Shown here one piece after another: positions 8,890-18,334 of a DNA stretch of 64,000 nucleotides (position 1 is its first letter; every line of letters starts with the position of its first letter). Where the stretch lies: IMG/VR virus record IMGVR_UViG_3300010883_000001, positions 1-64,000 of that record. One strand, 5' to 3'. The position numbers and the translations under genes are program-made. This stretch comes from a virus. The notes below the pieces were generated by a model that had not been told where the DNA came from, made no database searches, and worked only from the letters and a program-made list of their open reading frames with translations.

Positions 8890-11394
8890 ATGTCCGAAAA
8901 CGCTATTATCAAATTAGGTCCGGCTAACGTCGAATCGTACGAGTTAATTCTAAGACCAAGACAGATATTTATTTCATCCTCGGCGTCAGGCGTAACGCAG
9001 GGATATGTCAAGGTATTTCCTGATGGGTCATCAATAGAAAAAGACGTAGTAACACCTGGATCATTTCCAAAAACTAAGTTTGATGAGAGTGGTGTTGAGG
9101 AGTACCGCAAGCAGCTAGCGGATCGCGTAAACAGAAACGTAGATAAACACAAAAGGGGTATTCGGGGTAAACCTCCAAGTTTTGGATCCTCATTACAGCT
9201 GTATATGGATGCTGTAAACGCACATACGGCCTCAGCACCCAGAAATAAGCAGGTTGAGATTATGCGTTTTACTCCTACGTTTAAGTTTACGAGTAATACG
9301 CTCAGAAAAAACATAGTCCGCGAAACTTTATCCCATTATTATCGGACAACCTATCCTGATCTGGGATGGAATGTTACGAATTACAACTGCCTTAATTTCT
9401 TTACGTCAAGCCAAACACCTACCAGGCACTGCCTAATGTACCCAGCTTCTGCTAGTGTTGGTACAAGTATTTACCCTTACAGGCCTAAAGATGCATTCAC
9501 GTTTGAGTTCTGGGTTAATCCGAAATATACTGTCGAGTCTTCGGGAAAATATAAGCCGGGAACAATTATGCACATGTCCTCTTGTTATGCGATAACATTA
9601 CATACGGGTACAAATGCAAATGAAAAAGGGCAGATTTCTAGATTTAGAATAGCTCTCCAACTATCCCATTCAGCAGATATACCCCCAAGTCATCTGAAGT
9701 TTGGAAAGACGGGTATACAGAACGTAACGGCTAGCAGACATTCTGTTGGTAAAGATGATATTGTTTTCGTATCTACTCCATCTTTGAAATTAAATCATTG
9801 GCATCATGTCGTGATGAGGTGGGGAAACAAATCATTTAATGCAGGTTCTGGTTCAATTATAATTGATGGAAAAATTGATGGATCTTTTGTAATACCATTA
9901 TCATCCTCTATAATGCCAACAAAATTTAAGGCCGGTGTAACATCAGATCCGGATTCTCTAATTATAGGGAATTATTTTGAGGGTAAAAATATTGGGAATA
10001 CTATGCTAGCAAAGTGGTTTAATGATAAATCCCATGCTGCCCATGGTGTTGGTAGTGAGTTTCCAGGATCTGTTCTACCTTTTAAACCCGAAGGATCTTT
10101 TTTCCATCATCCTTTAAATGCAGAAATTCATGAGTTAAGAATCTGGAACCAGTATAGAACATTAAATCAGGTTAGGTCTGGATCAACTAGTGGCTTAACA
10201 AACCTAGCAAGCAAGAATAACTCAAAATTGATGTTTTATGTCCCTCCATTCTTTCAGAAACAAAGTCCAAAAAGAAATGTGCTACAAACCCCATTTCAGG
10301 TTCATAAAACAACAACTGATGATCCATTTAATACTGCTATGTCATTTGGTGTAGGTGGGAAAATAATAAATATTCAAAATTATACCCGAGATTTTGTTAA
10401 GGGTGTATATCCATTACCAGTTTCTTTGACTGCCAGTCAGATCTTGGGCTCTACTAAGGCCTATCCTGCAAATGAGTTTTTTGCTAGAAATCATGAGTGG
10501 AATGCGGGCAGTCTTTTATTACAACCTTGTGATAATGGACTATTTAAGCCGGCGTTTTCATTATTAGCTAGCGGTACGGTCACTGATCACCCTACGTCTG
10601 GTAGCAATCATGATCGTTTTATAGATGAATTTGGAAATTTAGATTTTAGTTTAATAGGGTTACATCAACTACTGACGAGTGCATCATTACCATCAATTGA
10701 TGGGAGATCTGGCCCATTTACAAGTGATGGTACTTCTGACGCCGGCGCAAGAATGTCCGGATCTATGACCGAAGAATTACAAGGAGCAAACCCTGAAGAT
10801 CCTGGACGTGCCCAAGGATCTACACTAACAATTCTAAATAGAACTAGAGATTTTTCTTCAAATGAAATTGTTTTTTATGATATATCAAATCTATATTATG
10901 GATCTAAGATTGAACCTGATTCATTTTTGATAATAGACGAGAGTATTACGGGGTCGGGTGGAAAGGTATCAATGAAGCTTCGTGACAATGGTATTGGTTC
11001 ATTGTACCGTGCAGATGCTGAGACAAAACATGCAACATGGAATAAAGTTGGAAACATATTCTATGATGAAGGGATCGTGACGATACTATCCCCAAACATT
11101 CAGTTTTTTGGAAAGCATCAAACCAAGGTATATTTTAACGGAATAAAAAGAATATTCGTTAAAGAAGTGAACATTCCCGTTCCCGCAGGAATGATTAATT
11201 CATCATCAAACCCTGAATGGAAAAAGATGCCACCGAGTTCAGCAGCCTCAGAAAATGCAGATAAGTTTGTGTATGTTTCCACGGTAAATTTGCATGATCA
11301 AAATATGAATGTAGTTGCGAGAGCAAATTTAGCGCAACCTTTTATAAAGAGGGATGAAGAAGAATTTTTAGTTAGGTTGAAGTTAGATTTTTAG
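8890..11394 (+). CDS. Tail fibre/adhesin-like protein with LamG/concanavalin-type domain
   Basis: 834 residues. Residues ~190-425 carry the hallmarks of a concanavalin A-like/LamG jelly roll: FTFEFWVNPK, then a Trp-rich LNHWHHVVMRWG strand, IIIDGKIDG, LIIGNYFEG and the closing AEIHELRIWNQYRT. In phages such domains usually sit in tail fibres or other surface proteins and bind glycans. The C-terminus (VRLKLDF) echoes that of the upstream gene. The N-terminal ~190 residues, rich in Lys/Arg, may attach to the virion. Receptor binding is inferred from the domain and context; no trimerisation or autocleavage motif was recognised. Start ATG at 8890 follows GGGAAG. Confidence 0.65.
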   Translation: MSENAIIKLGPANVESYELILRPRQIFISSSASGVTQGYVKVFPDGSSIEKDVVTPGSFPKTKFDESGVEEYRKQLADRVNRNVDKHKRGIRGKPPSFGSSLQLYMDAVNAHTASAPRNKQVEIMRFTPTFKFTSNTLRKNIVRETLSHYYRTTYPDLGWNVTNYNCLNFFTSSQTPTRHCLMYPASASVGTSIYPYRPKDAFTFEFWVNPKYTVESSGKYKPGTIMHMSSCYAITLHTGTNANEKGQISRFRIALQLSHSADIPPSHLKFGKTGIQNVTASRHSVGKDDIVFVSTPSLKLNHWHHVVMRWGNKSFNAGSGSIIIDGKIDGSFVIPLSSSIMPTKFKAGVTSDPDSLIIGNYFEGKNIGNTMLAKWFNDKSHAAHGVGSEFPGSVLPFKPEGSFFHHPLNAEIHELRIWNQYRTLNQVRSGSTSGLTNLASKNNSKLMFYVPPFFQKQSPKRNVLQTPFQVHKTTTDDPFNTAMSFGVGGKIINIQNYTRDFVKGVYPLPVSLTASQILGSTKAYPANEFFARNHEWNAGSLLLQPCDNGLFKPAFSLLASGTVTDHPTSGSNHDRFIDEFGNLDFSLIGLHQLLTSASLPSIDGRSGPFTSDGTSDAGARMSGSMTEELQGANPEDPGRAQGSTLTILNRTRDFSSNEIVFYDISNLYYGSKIEPDSFLIIDESITGSGGKVSMKLRDNGIGSLYRADAETKHATWNKVGNIFYDEGIVTILSPNIQFFGKHQTKVYFNGIKRIFVKEVNIPVPAGMINSSSNPEWKKMPPSSAASENADKFVYVSTVNLHDQNMNVVARANLAQPFIKRDEEEFLVRLKLDF

Positions 11395-11397
11395 TAA

Positions 11398-11961
11398 ATG
11401 AAAATACTCGGTTTAGATATATCAACTAGTTGTACCGGCTTTTCCGTAATTGATAACACACCTTCAGGTATGAGATTGATTTCTTTATCTAGCGTAAAGT
11501 TATCAAATGAGAAAAGTCGATACAATAAAGCCATACTAGTTCGTACACATATAGAGGATCTTCATAAAAGATATAAGATAGATAAGGTTTTCATTGAAGA
11601 GAATCTACAGGCATTCCGTCCTGGGTTTTCATCAGCAAAGACTTTATTAACATTAGCTAGATTTAATGGTGTTGTTTCATTCTTATGTGAGTCGATTGTG
11701 GGAGTATCTCCAGTATTCCTAAACGTAACAAAAGCAAGAAAATCAGTAGGCTGCCAGATTAAGCGTGCAAAAGTAGTCGGTGTAAGTACTAAGGAACAGG
11801 TCTTTGAGTTTGTAAAGAACCATTCAGAGGCTAGTAAGTATCAGTGGCCAATGAGAACCATTACCCGAGGTCCCCGGGCCGGACAAGTCATCTATGCAGA
11901 TGAGTGTTTTGACATGGCTGATGCATTTGTAATCTCGTTAGCTGGTTGCCTGTACAATTAG
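11398..11961 (+). CDS. RuvC-like Holliday junction resolvase
   Basis: 187 residues with an RNase H-fold RuvC pattern: Asp7 in the first strand (ILGLDIS), Glu68 in VFIEEN, and the C-terminal acidic pair Asp172/Asp175 in DMADAF. These are the metal-binding positions of RuvC-type nucleases that cut four-way junctions. Phage versions resolve recombination intermediates and trim branched DNA before packaging. The gene starts three bases after the stop of the adhesin gene, with no strong ribosome site, suggesting translational coupling. It is followed by primase and SbcDC genes, forming a DNA-processing island inside the virion genes. A related transposase-like or Cas-like RNase H role is unlikely given the short length. 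Confidence 0.8.
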   Translation: MKILGLDISTSCTGFSVIDNTPSGMRLISLSSVKLSNEKSRYNKAILVRTHIEDLHKRYKIDKVFIEENLQAFRPGFSSAKTLLTLARFNGVVSFLCESIVGVSPVFLNVTKARKSVGCQIKRAKVVGVSTKEQVFEFVKNHSEASKYQWPMRTITRGPRAGQVIYADECFDMADAFVISLAGCLYN

Positions 11962-11984
11962 ACGTATAACGTTAATTTTTATTA

Positions 11985-12953
11985 ATGCATTCTTTATCCG
12001 ATAGACGCCGGCTGTTAGAGCGGGCGTTCGGGGGCACATCACTGTCCAGTGACGGCATCAATATAGCTGTATCATGCCCGAAGTGTGCAAAAGATAACCG
12101 GAAGAAAAAATTAGTTATTCGAATTGATGATGGCCGATATCATTGTTGGGTTTGTGGTCTTAAGGGAAAAAATATTGTTAATCTTTTTGAGAGATATAAA
12201 CAAGGGTTAGTGAATGATGCTAAGAGATGGGCAGACTCCGCCGGCATTAGACGATCAAAAAGTACTTACGACAATGAAAAAAAAGAAAATATAGTAAATG
12301 CACCTAATGGGTTTATGTTATTGGCACTATGTCAAAATAGTAGAGATCCGGATGTTAGAGAAACATTTCAATATGTTCGAACACGTGGCGTTAGCATTTC
12401 TAATATGTGGCATTATAGACTGGGGACATGTAAGACTGGAAAATATAGACGAAGGGTTATAATACCTTCTTTTGATGTTGATGGAGAGTTAAATTATATT
12501 ACAGCGAGATCAATTGACGATAGTAGGATACCAAAGTATCTAAATTCAAAGGTTCCAAAAACCGATATTATAATAAACGAAATTAATATTGATTGGAAAG
12601 AAGAACTAACTTTGGTTGAGGGACCATTTGATTTATTAAAGTGTAATCTAAATGCGACCTGTTTGTTAGGTTCTTATCTTTCTCAGAAAAGTGCATTATT
12701 TACTGAAATCGTAAAAAATATGACGCCAGTTTTATTGGCACTTGATCCGGACGCCGACGAAAAATCTCATAAGATTGCCAGAGATTTATATAGTTTTGGA
12801 ATTGATATTAGAATGGCAAAAATAATTAAGGGAGATGTAGGTGACATGTCATTATCGGAGTTTGATGAGATAAGGAGTAAGGCCGGTGACTGGTCAGATA
12901 TAACCTATCTACAATCAAAGATACGTTCGATAAAGACGGGTTCACTGATTTAA
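11985..12953 (+). CDS. DNA primase (zinc-finger plus Toprim)
   Basis: 322 residues. An N-terminal zinc site is formed by CPKC (31-34) and CWVC (54-57), the CHC2-like finger that reads template in DnaG-type primases. The Toprim domain shows EGPFD at 212-216 and the acidic DPDAD at 254-258, which bind the metals used for primer synthesis. It is shorter than bacterial DnaG and lacks a helicase-binding C-terminal domain, as expected for a phage primase that works with a separate DnaB-type helicase (59650). It fills the T4 gp61 role although it is unrelated in position. The start is ATG at 11985; a ribosome site is not obvious. It is followed after 3 bases by the SbcDC gene. Confidence 0.85.
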   Translation: MHSLSDRRRLLERAFGGTSLSSDGINIAVSCPKCAKDNRKKKLVIRIDDGRYHCWVCGLKGKNIVNLFERYKQGLVNDAKRWADSAGIRRSKSTYDNEKKENIVNAPNGFMLLALCQNSRDPDVRETFQYVRTRGVSISNMWHYRLGTCKTGKYRRRVIIPSFDVDGELNYITARSIDDSRIPKYLNSKVPKTDIIINEINIDWKEELTLVEGPFDLLKCNLNATCLLGSYLSQKSALFTEIVKNMTPVLLALDPDADEKSHKIARDLYSFGIDIRMAKIIKGDVGDMSLSEFDEIRSKAGDWSDITYLQSKIRSIKTGSLI

Positions 12954-12956
12954 TAT

Positions 12957-15900
12957 ATGGGTTTTAAATGCGCACATATTAGTGATATTCACTGGAGAGG
13001 TTTAAAAAGACATGATGAATATCGATATTCATTTGGTAAAATGTTTGAGGAGCTTGAGGAGTTGGCTCCTGACGCTATATTCATTGGAGGTGATATTGTT
13101 CACAACAAGACACAGGGGATATCACCTGAGTTAATTGACAATCTTACATGGTGGTTTAGATCACTAGCGGCAATTGCACCTACACATATAATCTTAGGGA
13201 ATCATGATGGTTTAATCATGAATTCTCATAGACAGGATGCTATAACACCAATAATAAATGCAATAAATTCAGACAACCTAATTTTATATAAAGACTCAGG
13301 AACATATCCTATACGAGATATTCCTGGATTTAATTGGTGTGTTTTTTCATGTTTTGATACTGAGAACTGGGATAACGTTTTACCTATTAAGGATGAAATA
13401 AATATTGCCGTATATCATGGTTCTGTTGTTGGATCAAAGACTGATACCAATTGGGAGCTTGATGGTGAGGTAGATGCTGAGTTTTTTAGTGATTTTGAGT
13501 TTGGTTTTTTAGGTGACATTCACCAATACCAGTTTGTCAATGAAGAAAATACAATAGCTTATCCAGGTTCAACAATTCAACAGAATTATGGTGAATCACC
13601 AGAGAAAGGTTTCTTATTTTGGGATATAGAAAATTCTAATGAATTTACTGTAGATTTTCATCCGGTAAAAAATCTTAGACCACATATTACCATCAGGTGG
13701 AATGGCACTGTCAAAAATACAATTGCACGGATTGATAATGCTGTTAATGGTGCCAGATACAGGGTTAAAATAAAGGGGCCGATATCACAAGCAGAGATAA
13801 GACAGTTGTATGCTGCTTTACGTGATTATCACGATGCATATGAAGTAGTTCTAAAACATGAAGAGATGGAGGGATCAAGTCTCTTATGCGCTGGCTTAAC
13901 TGAATTTGAGAAAGAGAATTTAAGGGATATATCTACACAGAAAAAAATATTACGACAATTTTACTCTGCCGAAGATTTAAGTGACGAAGTACTTGAAGCT
14001 TTAGATTTGATGTTATCAAAATACCTATCACAGGCGTCAAAATCAGATGTAGTTAGGAATGTAAAGTGGTCAATAAGAAATATCGAGTTTGAAAATACTT
14101 TTGCCTATGGTAAGGGAAATTTTATAAATTTTGATAATCTACGTGGTATTACTGGGATATTTGGTCAAAATAGAGCTGGAAAATCTTCAATTCCTGGAAC
14201 ATTAATGTTTAATCTCTTTAACACATCTGATAGAGGATCACTATCCAATTTACATATTATAAACGCTAGAAAAGGTCATTGTTTAAGTAAGGCAAACATT
14301 AGTGTAAATGGAAAATCTTTTCTTATAGAGAGAAATGCTAATAGATATGTCTCTAGATCAGGCGTACAGAGGGCAATAACATCATTAAATTTATTTGAGA
14401 TAGATAAAGAAGGAAATATCCTAAGCGATTTGAATGGTGAACAAAGAAGAGACACTGAAAAAACCTTAAGAAAGATGGTGGGAACACCCGATGATTTTCT
14501 ATTAACATCTTTAGCTAGCCAGGGTGATATGGGCAACTTTATAAAGTTTAGAGGTACCCAAAGAAAAGCAATACTTACGAAGTTTTTAGATCTATGTGTA
14601 TTTGATGACATGTTTGATCTGGCAAAAGCTGATTCTTTAGAGCTTAAGGTACTATTAAAAGATGTACCTGACCAGGATTGGGATTTGATGATATCAACAA
14701 TATCTGAAAAACTCACAGACGTACATCTTAAGCGAGAAGAAACTGATAATATGTTGCTAAAGAAGAGATCTGATCTAAGTGAATTAAGAATATTACTAGC
14801 CTCAGACTCAAGTTCTAACTTAGTAACGGAATCCGACATAAGTAGAAAGAATAAAGAAATTGAAGAAGCAAAAGATTGCAACCTGAGATTAAATGATGAA
14901 TTAAATCAAAATGAAGCTCAGTTAACAGACATGCAAGAAAAAGTTAATTCGTTAGTATCATTAAAGAGTGATTTTCCTATTGAAGAGTTAAGAAAAAAAT
15001 ATTCCTCACAGCTTGACTTAGAAAAAAATCTTAATAACCTAAAAAATACTTTAGTGAATGAAAGAGATGATCTTCGGCGAAAGAAGAAGTCGTTAACTAT
15101 ATTAAGTGATGTACCATGTGGCGATAAATTTCCAACATGTAAATTTATTAAAAATTCATATGAAAATAAGCAGAAAATTCCAGATCAGGAGTTATTAATA
15201 AATGATCTGATTAAAAAAGTTTCGTTAGCAAAACGCACGTTATCTTCCTTAGGGAGGAAGAATTTAGCTGAAAAAATTGAAAAATACAACTTAATTCTAA
15301 AGAAAGAATCTAGTTTATTAGAAGCACTATCAGATCTAAAGCTTCAGAATGCTTCACTAAAAAATAAGCTGCAGCCAAGTAACGAAAACATTGATATACT
15401 AATCTTGGATTTAGAAAAACTTCAGATAAATGTATGCACAGGAGATGAGGCCGATCGGATATCTAGGGCAAAAGACATGATCTTTGTAACAGAACGTGGA
15501 GTTATGGATTTAGATGCATCCCGAATAAGCCTGGCTGAGAGTGCAGCTAGATTAGAGGTTGAGATTTCAAAAGCAAGAAATGATCAAAAAAAATATCATG
15601 AAATAAGCTCACAGTGGAAAGTTTTTGATTTATTTTTGAGAGCTGTTTCGAAAAAAGGTATACCTCTACAAATAATCTCTTCATTGTTGCCAAGTATTAA
15701 TACGGAGATTTCAAAAATACTACAGACTTCCGCCGGTTTTACTGTTGAGCTAGAATCATCACAAAGTTCAAATGATATAGAGATTTATATAAACTATGGT
15801 GATTCTAGGCGTGTAATAGAGGTGGCTAGTGGGATGGAGAAAATGATGGCTTCTCTTGCTATTCGTGTTGCATTAATTAATATTACAACACTTCCAAAAT

Positions 15901-16100
15901 CTGATATGCTAATTATAGATGAAGGTTTTGGTGCTTTAGACGATGTAAATGTAGAGGTATGTAGTCGATTACTTGAATCACTTAAACAATGGTTTAAGAA
16001 TATAATAATAATTTCTCATGTAGATTCAGTAAAAGACGTAGTTGATGATGTCATAGATATAACGAAAAAAGGTAAGGATTCTCTTGTTTATGTCAAATAA
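12957..16100 (+). CDS. Single-chain SbcD-SbcC (T4 gp47-gp46) recombination nuclease fusion
   Basis: 1047 residues uniting both subunits of the Mre11-Rad50 type complex. The N-terminal ~350 residues are a calcineurin-like phosphoesterase: SDIH (Asp10, His12), GGDIVHNK (Asp46), GNHD (82-84), YHGS (His154) and GDIH (186-189). The remainder is a Rad50/SbcC ATPase: Walker A GQNRAGKSS (403-411), long coiled coils, a hook with Cys721 and Cys728 (CX6C), a SGMEKMM signature near 957, and a Walker B IIDEGFGALDD near 985. The complex processes DNA ends for recombination-dependent replication and, in T4, degrades host DNA. In T4, T5 and bacteria the subunits are separate genes; here one uninterrupted frame encodes both. 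The stop overlaps the next small gene. Confidence 0.9.
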   Translation: MGFKCAHISDIHWRGLKRHDEYRYSFGKMFEELEELAPDAIFIGGDIVHNKTQGISPELIDNLTWWFRSLAAIAPTHIILGNHDGLIMNSHRQDAITPIINAINSDNLILYKDSGTYPIRDIPGFNWCVFSCFDTENWDNVLPIKDEINIAVYHGSVVGSKTDTNWELDGEVDAEFFSDFEFGFLGDIHQYQFVNEENTIAYPGSTIQQNYGESPEKGFLFWDIENSNEFTVDFHPVKNLRPHITIRWNGTVKNTIARIDNAVNGARYRVKIKGPISQAEIRQLYAALRDYHDAYEVVLKHEEMEGSSLLCAGLTEFEKENLRDISTQKKILRQFYSAEDLSDEVLEALDLMLSKYLSQASKSDVVRNVKWSIRNIEFENTFAYGKGNFINFDNLRGITGIFGQNRAGKSSIPGTLMFNLFNTSDRGSLSNLHIINARKGHCLSKANISVNGKSFLIERNANRYVSRSGVQRAITSLNLFEIDKEGNILSDLNGEQRRDTEKTLRKMVGTPDDFLLTSLASQGDMGNFIKFRGTQRKAILTKFLDLCVFDDMFDLAKADSLELKVLLKDVPDQDWDLMISTISEKLTDVHLKREETDNMLLKKRSDLSELRILLASDSSSNLVTESDISRKNKEIEEAKDCNLRLNDELNQNEAQLTDMQEKVNSLVSLKSDFPIEELRKKYSSQLDLEKNLNNLKNTLVNERDDLRRKKKSLTILSDVPCGDKFPTCKFIKNSYENKQKIPDQELLINDLIKKVSLAKRTLSSLGRKNLAEKIEKYNLILKKESSLLEALSDLKLQNASLKNKLQPSNENIDILILDLEKLQINVCTGDEADRISRAKDMIFVTERGVMDLDASRISLAESAARLEVEISKARNDQKKYHEISSQWKVFDLFLRAVSKKGIPLQIISSLLPSINTEISKILQTSAGFTVELESSQSSNDIEIYINYGDSRRVIEVASGMEKMMASLAIRVALINITTLPKSDMLIIDEGFGALDDVNVEVCSRLLESLKQWFKNIIIISHVDSVKDVVDDVIDITKKGKDSLVYVK

Positions 16101-16302
16101 ATTATTTGAATTTACTAGTGGTGAATGTTTTTTAGTGACTGAAATTGAAAGTAAGCCTGAGATTCCACTTGAATGCCCAATATGTAATTATGTTATGCGT
16201 GATGATCATGATGCATATCACTATACGGTCTATAAGGCATGTACTGACTGTTGTATGTACGGGGATCGTTTAAAAATAAAAAAGAAAATGGAGAGTTTAT
16301 AA
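16090..16302 (+). CDS. Small zinc-ribbon-like protein upstream of terminase
   Basis: 70 residues from the ATG at 16090, overlapping the SbcDC stop by 11 bases. An upstream in-frame TTG at 16084 is less likely. Two cysteine pairs, CPIC and CTDC, separated by about 20 residues that include several Asp, His and Tyr, suggest a zinc ribbon. Small proteins with this pattern are known from memory in T4-like phages near packaging genes, with no assigned function. Possibilities are a transcription accessory factor or a structural zinc knuckle. The TAA stop overlaps the next ATG (TAATG), which implies coupled translation. Confidence 0.65.
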   Translation: MSNKLFEFTSGECFLVTEIESKPEIPLECPICNYVMRDDHDAYHYTVYKACTDCCMYGDRLKIKKKMESL

Positions 16303-16679
16303 TGAAGAGTGAACATATTAATACAATAGGTGATATTCTTGATTCAACATTTGGAAAATCATCATCGCCTCGGGGCGATAACTCCGTGACACATTCAATG
16401 TTGGATAATAGATTAACAATGAAATTCCAATCCATTGTTCATTTTGCTGAAGGTCAAAGCCTTCAACTACAGACCGTAAAACTTAGGGAAGAGGCTGTTG
16501 AAAAAATAAGACTTAAAATTGATTTATTAAAAAAGCAGTTTAAAGAGAGATCTGGCGAGTCATTAAAACTTAAAGAAGAGAGTGATTCCGACAATCTGGA
16601 AGTAATTGCTGGGTCAATTCATTCTCCTAGAAAGATGGCTTATTATAGAAGAAATCATGTTTTCACAATACAGAATTAA
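16302..16679 (+). CDS. Small helical protein before terminase; candidate small terminase subunit
   Basis: 125 residues, chosen to start at the ATG at 16302, with GGAG at 16290-16293 eight bases upstream; a longer frame from 16251 would overlap the previous gene needlessly. The central region (VKLREEAVEKIRLKIDLLKK) is strongly helical and charged, and the C-terminus is basic (MAYYRRNH). I recognise no family. Its place directly ahead of the large terminase is where T4 gp16 lies, and small terminases are short helical oligomers, so that role is a positional guess. It could equally be a small head or hub assembly factor. Confidence 0.5.
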   Translation: MKSEHINTIGDILDSTFGKSSSPRGDNSVTHSMLDNRLTMKFQSIVHFAEGQSLQLQTVKLREEAVEKIRLKIDLLKKQFKERSGESLKLKEESDSDNLEVIAGSIHSPRKMAYYRRNHVFTIQN

Positions 16680-16689
16680 GAATTGATGA

Positions 16690-18300
16690 ATGAGTGTAAC
16701 TGGCAAACAGAGACAGATAAAGGAAATTGTCAGATGTGGCAAGGATCCTGTTTATTTTTGTAATAAATACCTAAAGATACAGCATCCAACCCGCGGATTA
16801 ATTCCTTTTGCAACATACCCATTTCAGGATGAATGTTTAAATGATTTTAGCACACATCGTTTTAATATAATACTGAAATCTAGGCAGTTAGGTATATCAA
16901 CACTTACAGCGGCATATGCAATATGGTTGACTATTTTTCATAAAGATAAAAATGTTCTTATTATTGCAACAAAGTTAGCCGTCGCCCAAAACTTTATAAA
17001 AAAAGTAAAAGTTGCTATAAGGAGTATGCCAAAGTGGTTGTTGATGCCTGAGATAACCGGAAACAATAAACAGACTATAGAGTTTGGCAATGGATCACAA
17101 ATAAAGGCTATACCAACGTCTGATGACGCTGGTCGATCTGAGGCATTATCATTATTGATTGTTGATGAGGCTGCATTTGTTAGAAATTTTGATACCTTAT
17201 GGACATCATTATATCCAACGCTTACAACCGGTGGTCGTGCAATTGTATTATCAACACCAAATGGTGTTGGTGGCCAGTATTATGATTTATGGTTACAAGC
17301 AGAAAACAACATAAATGAATTCAATCCAATAAGGCTTCCTTGGGATGTGCATCCTGAACATGATAATGAATGGTTCGAAAAAGAGTGTAGGAATTTTACG
17401 AAGAGACAAATTGCACAAGAGCTATTATGTGATTTTTCTAGTAGTGCGGAGACATTTTTAACCTCTGAAGATATAGAACACCTTTCTTTTTGTGTGACGT
17501 CACCTATAGAAAAATGGGGCCCGGGCCAGAATGTTTGGGTTTGGAAATATTCATTAACTGGAAATGACTATGTAATTGCGGCTGACGTATCAAGAGGTGA
17601 TGCCGCAGATTATAGCGCTTTTCACGTTATAGATACAACAAAATCAGAGGTTGTGTGTGAGTTTAAAGGAAAGATCCCGCCTGATCAGTTTGCAATACTT
17701 TTGTGTGAGGTAGGGGGTAGGTATGATAATGCATTATTATGCCCGGAGAACAATACATACGGTTATGCTGTAATAATGAAACTACGCGAGCTTGGCTATA
17801 AAAACCTATACTTTAAAAATGAGAAAGATAGATTCAATGCACTTTATGGTACCACTCCATTAGATCTTCATAAGATAGGATTTACGACCAGTGGGCAGTC
17901 TCGAAGTAAAATACTGACAAAGCTTGAGCAGGTTATAAGGAATAAGAATATAAGAGTATACTCTGCTAGATTATACGAAGAATTTAAAACATTCGTATGG
18001 AACCATTCAAAAGCCCAGGCAATGAAGGGTAAGAATGATGATTTAGTAATATCATTAGCAATAGGAATATGGTTATATGATGCAGAAAATATTACTCACG
18101 TTACTAACATTGATCTAAACAAGGCAATGTTGCAAGGGTTTGGCGTAAACTCTGATGATTATAAGTTGGTGCCTGACAATATGCATTATATGTCAAAAAA
18201 TATTTATAAAAATAATATACCAATAACGGGTACACCTCAGCAAGATCAGGGTGTTTCTGGTAGTATGACAAGTGATTTTGATTTCTCTTGGCTTCTGTAG
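16690..18300 (+). CDS. terL: Terminase large subunit (T4 gp17-like)
   Basis: 536 residues, the packaging ATPase/nuclease that threads DNA into the prohead and cuts the concatemer. The ATPase domain has the variant Walker A KSRQLGIST (63-71), lacking the usual Lys before Ser/Thr as in many marine T4-like terminases, a Walker B LLIVDE (155-160) with catalytic Glu160, and the LSTP coupling motif (188-190). The nuclease domain keeps the RNase H-fold acids: Asp299 in IAADVSRGD, Glu353 in CPENN, and Asp450/451 in KNDDLVIS. No intron or intein interrupts it. It lies immediately upstream of the portal, as expected. Recognition is firm; it is slightly shorter than T4 gp17 (610 residues). Confidence 0.95.
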   Translation: MSVTGKQRQIKEIVRCGKDPVYFCNKYLKIQHPTRGLIPFATYPFQDECLNDFSTHRFNIILKSRQLGISTLTAAYAIWLTIFHKDKNVLIIATKLAVAQNFIKKVKVAIRSMPKWLLMPEITGNNKQTIEFGNGSQIKAIPTSDDAGRSEALSLLIVDEAAFVRNFDTLWTSLYPTLTTGGRAIVLSTPNGVGGQYYDLWLQAENNINEFNPIRLPWDVHPEHDNEWFEKECRNFTKRQIAQELLCDFSSSAETFLTSEDIEHLSFCVTSPIEKWGPGQNVWVWKYSLTGNDYVIAADVSRGDAADYSAFHVIDTTKSEVVCEFKGKIPPDQFAILLCEVGGRYDNALLCPENNTYGYAVIMKLRELGYKNLYFKNEKDRFNALYGTTPLDLHKIGFTTSGQSRSKILTKLEQVIRNKNIRVYSARLYEEFKTFVWNHSKAQAMKGKNDDLVISLAIGIWLYDAENITHVTNIDLNKAMLQGFGVNSDDYKLVPDNMHYMSKNIYKNNIPITGTPQQDQGVSGSMTSDFDFSWLL

Positions 18301-18334
18301 TTTAAATTTCTCAAAGGATAGTTAGTTTTCAATC

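Noticed and set aside
8874-9314. Minus-strand frame of 146 residues at the start of the LamG gene
   Set aside because: Antisense to a well-supported gene with a good start; no motif of its own.
14276-14881. Minus-strand frame of 201 residues inside the SbcDC gene
   Set aside because: Ser/Leu-rich antisense shadow of the coiled-coil region; the sense protein has clear motifs on both sides.
16690-18300. Intein or intron in the terminase, polymerase, RecA or NrdJ genes
   Set aside because: All four frames are continuous and motif spacing is normal, with no splice-block residues seen.
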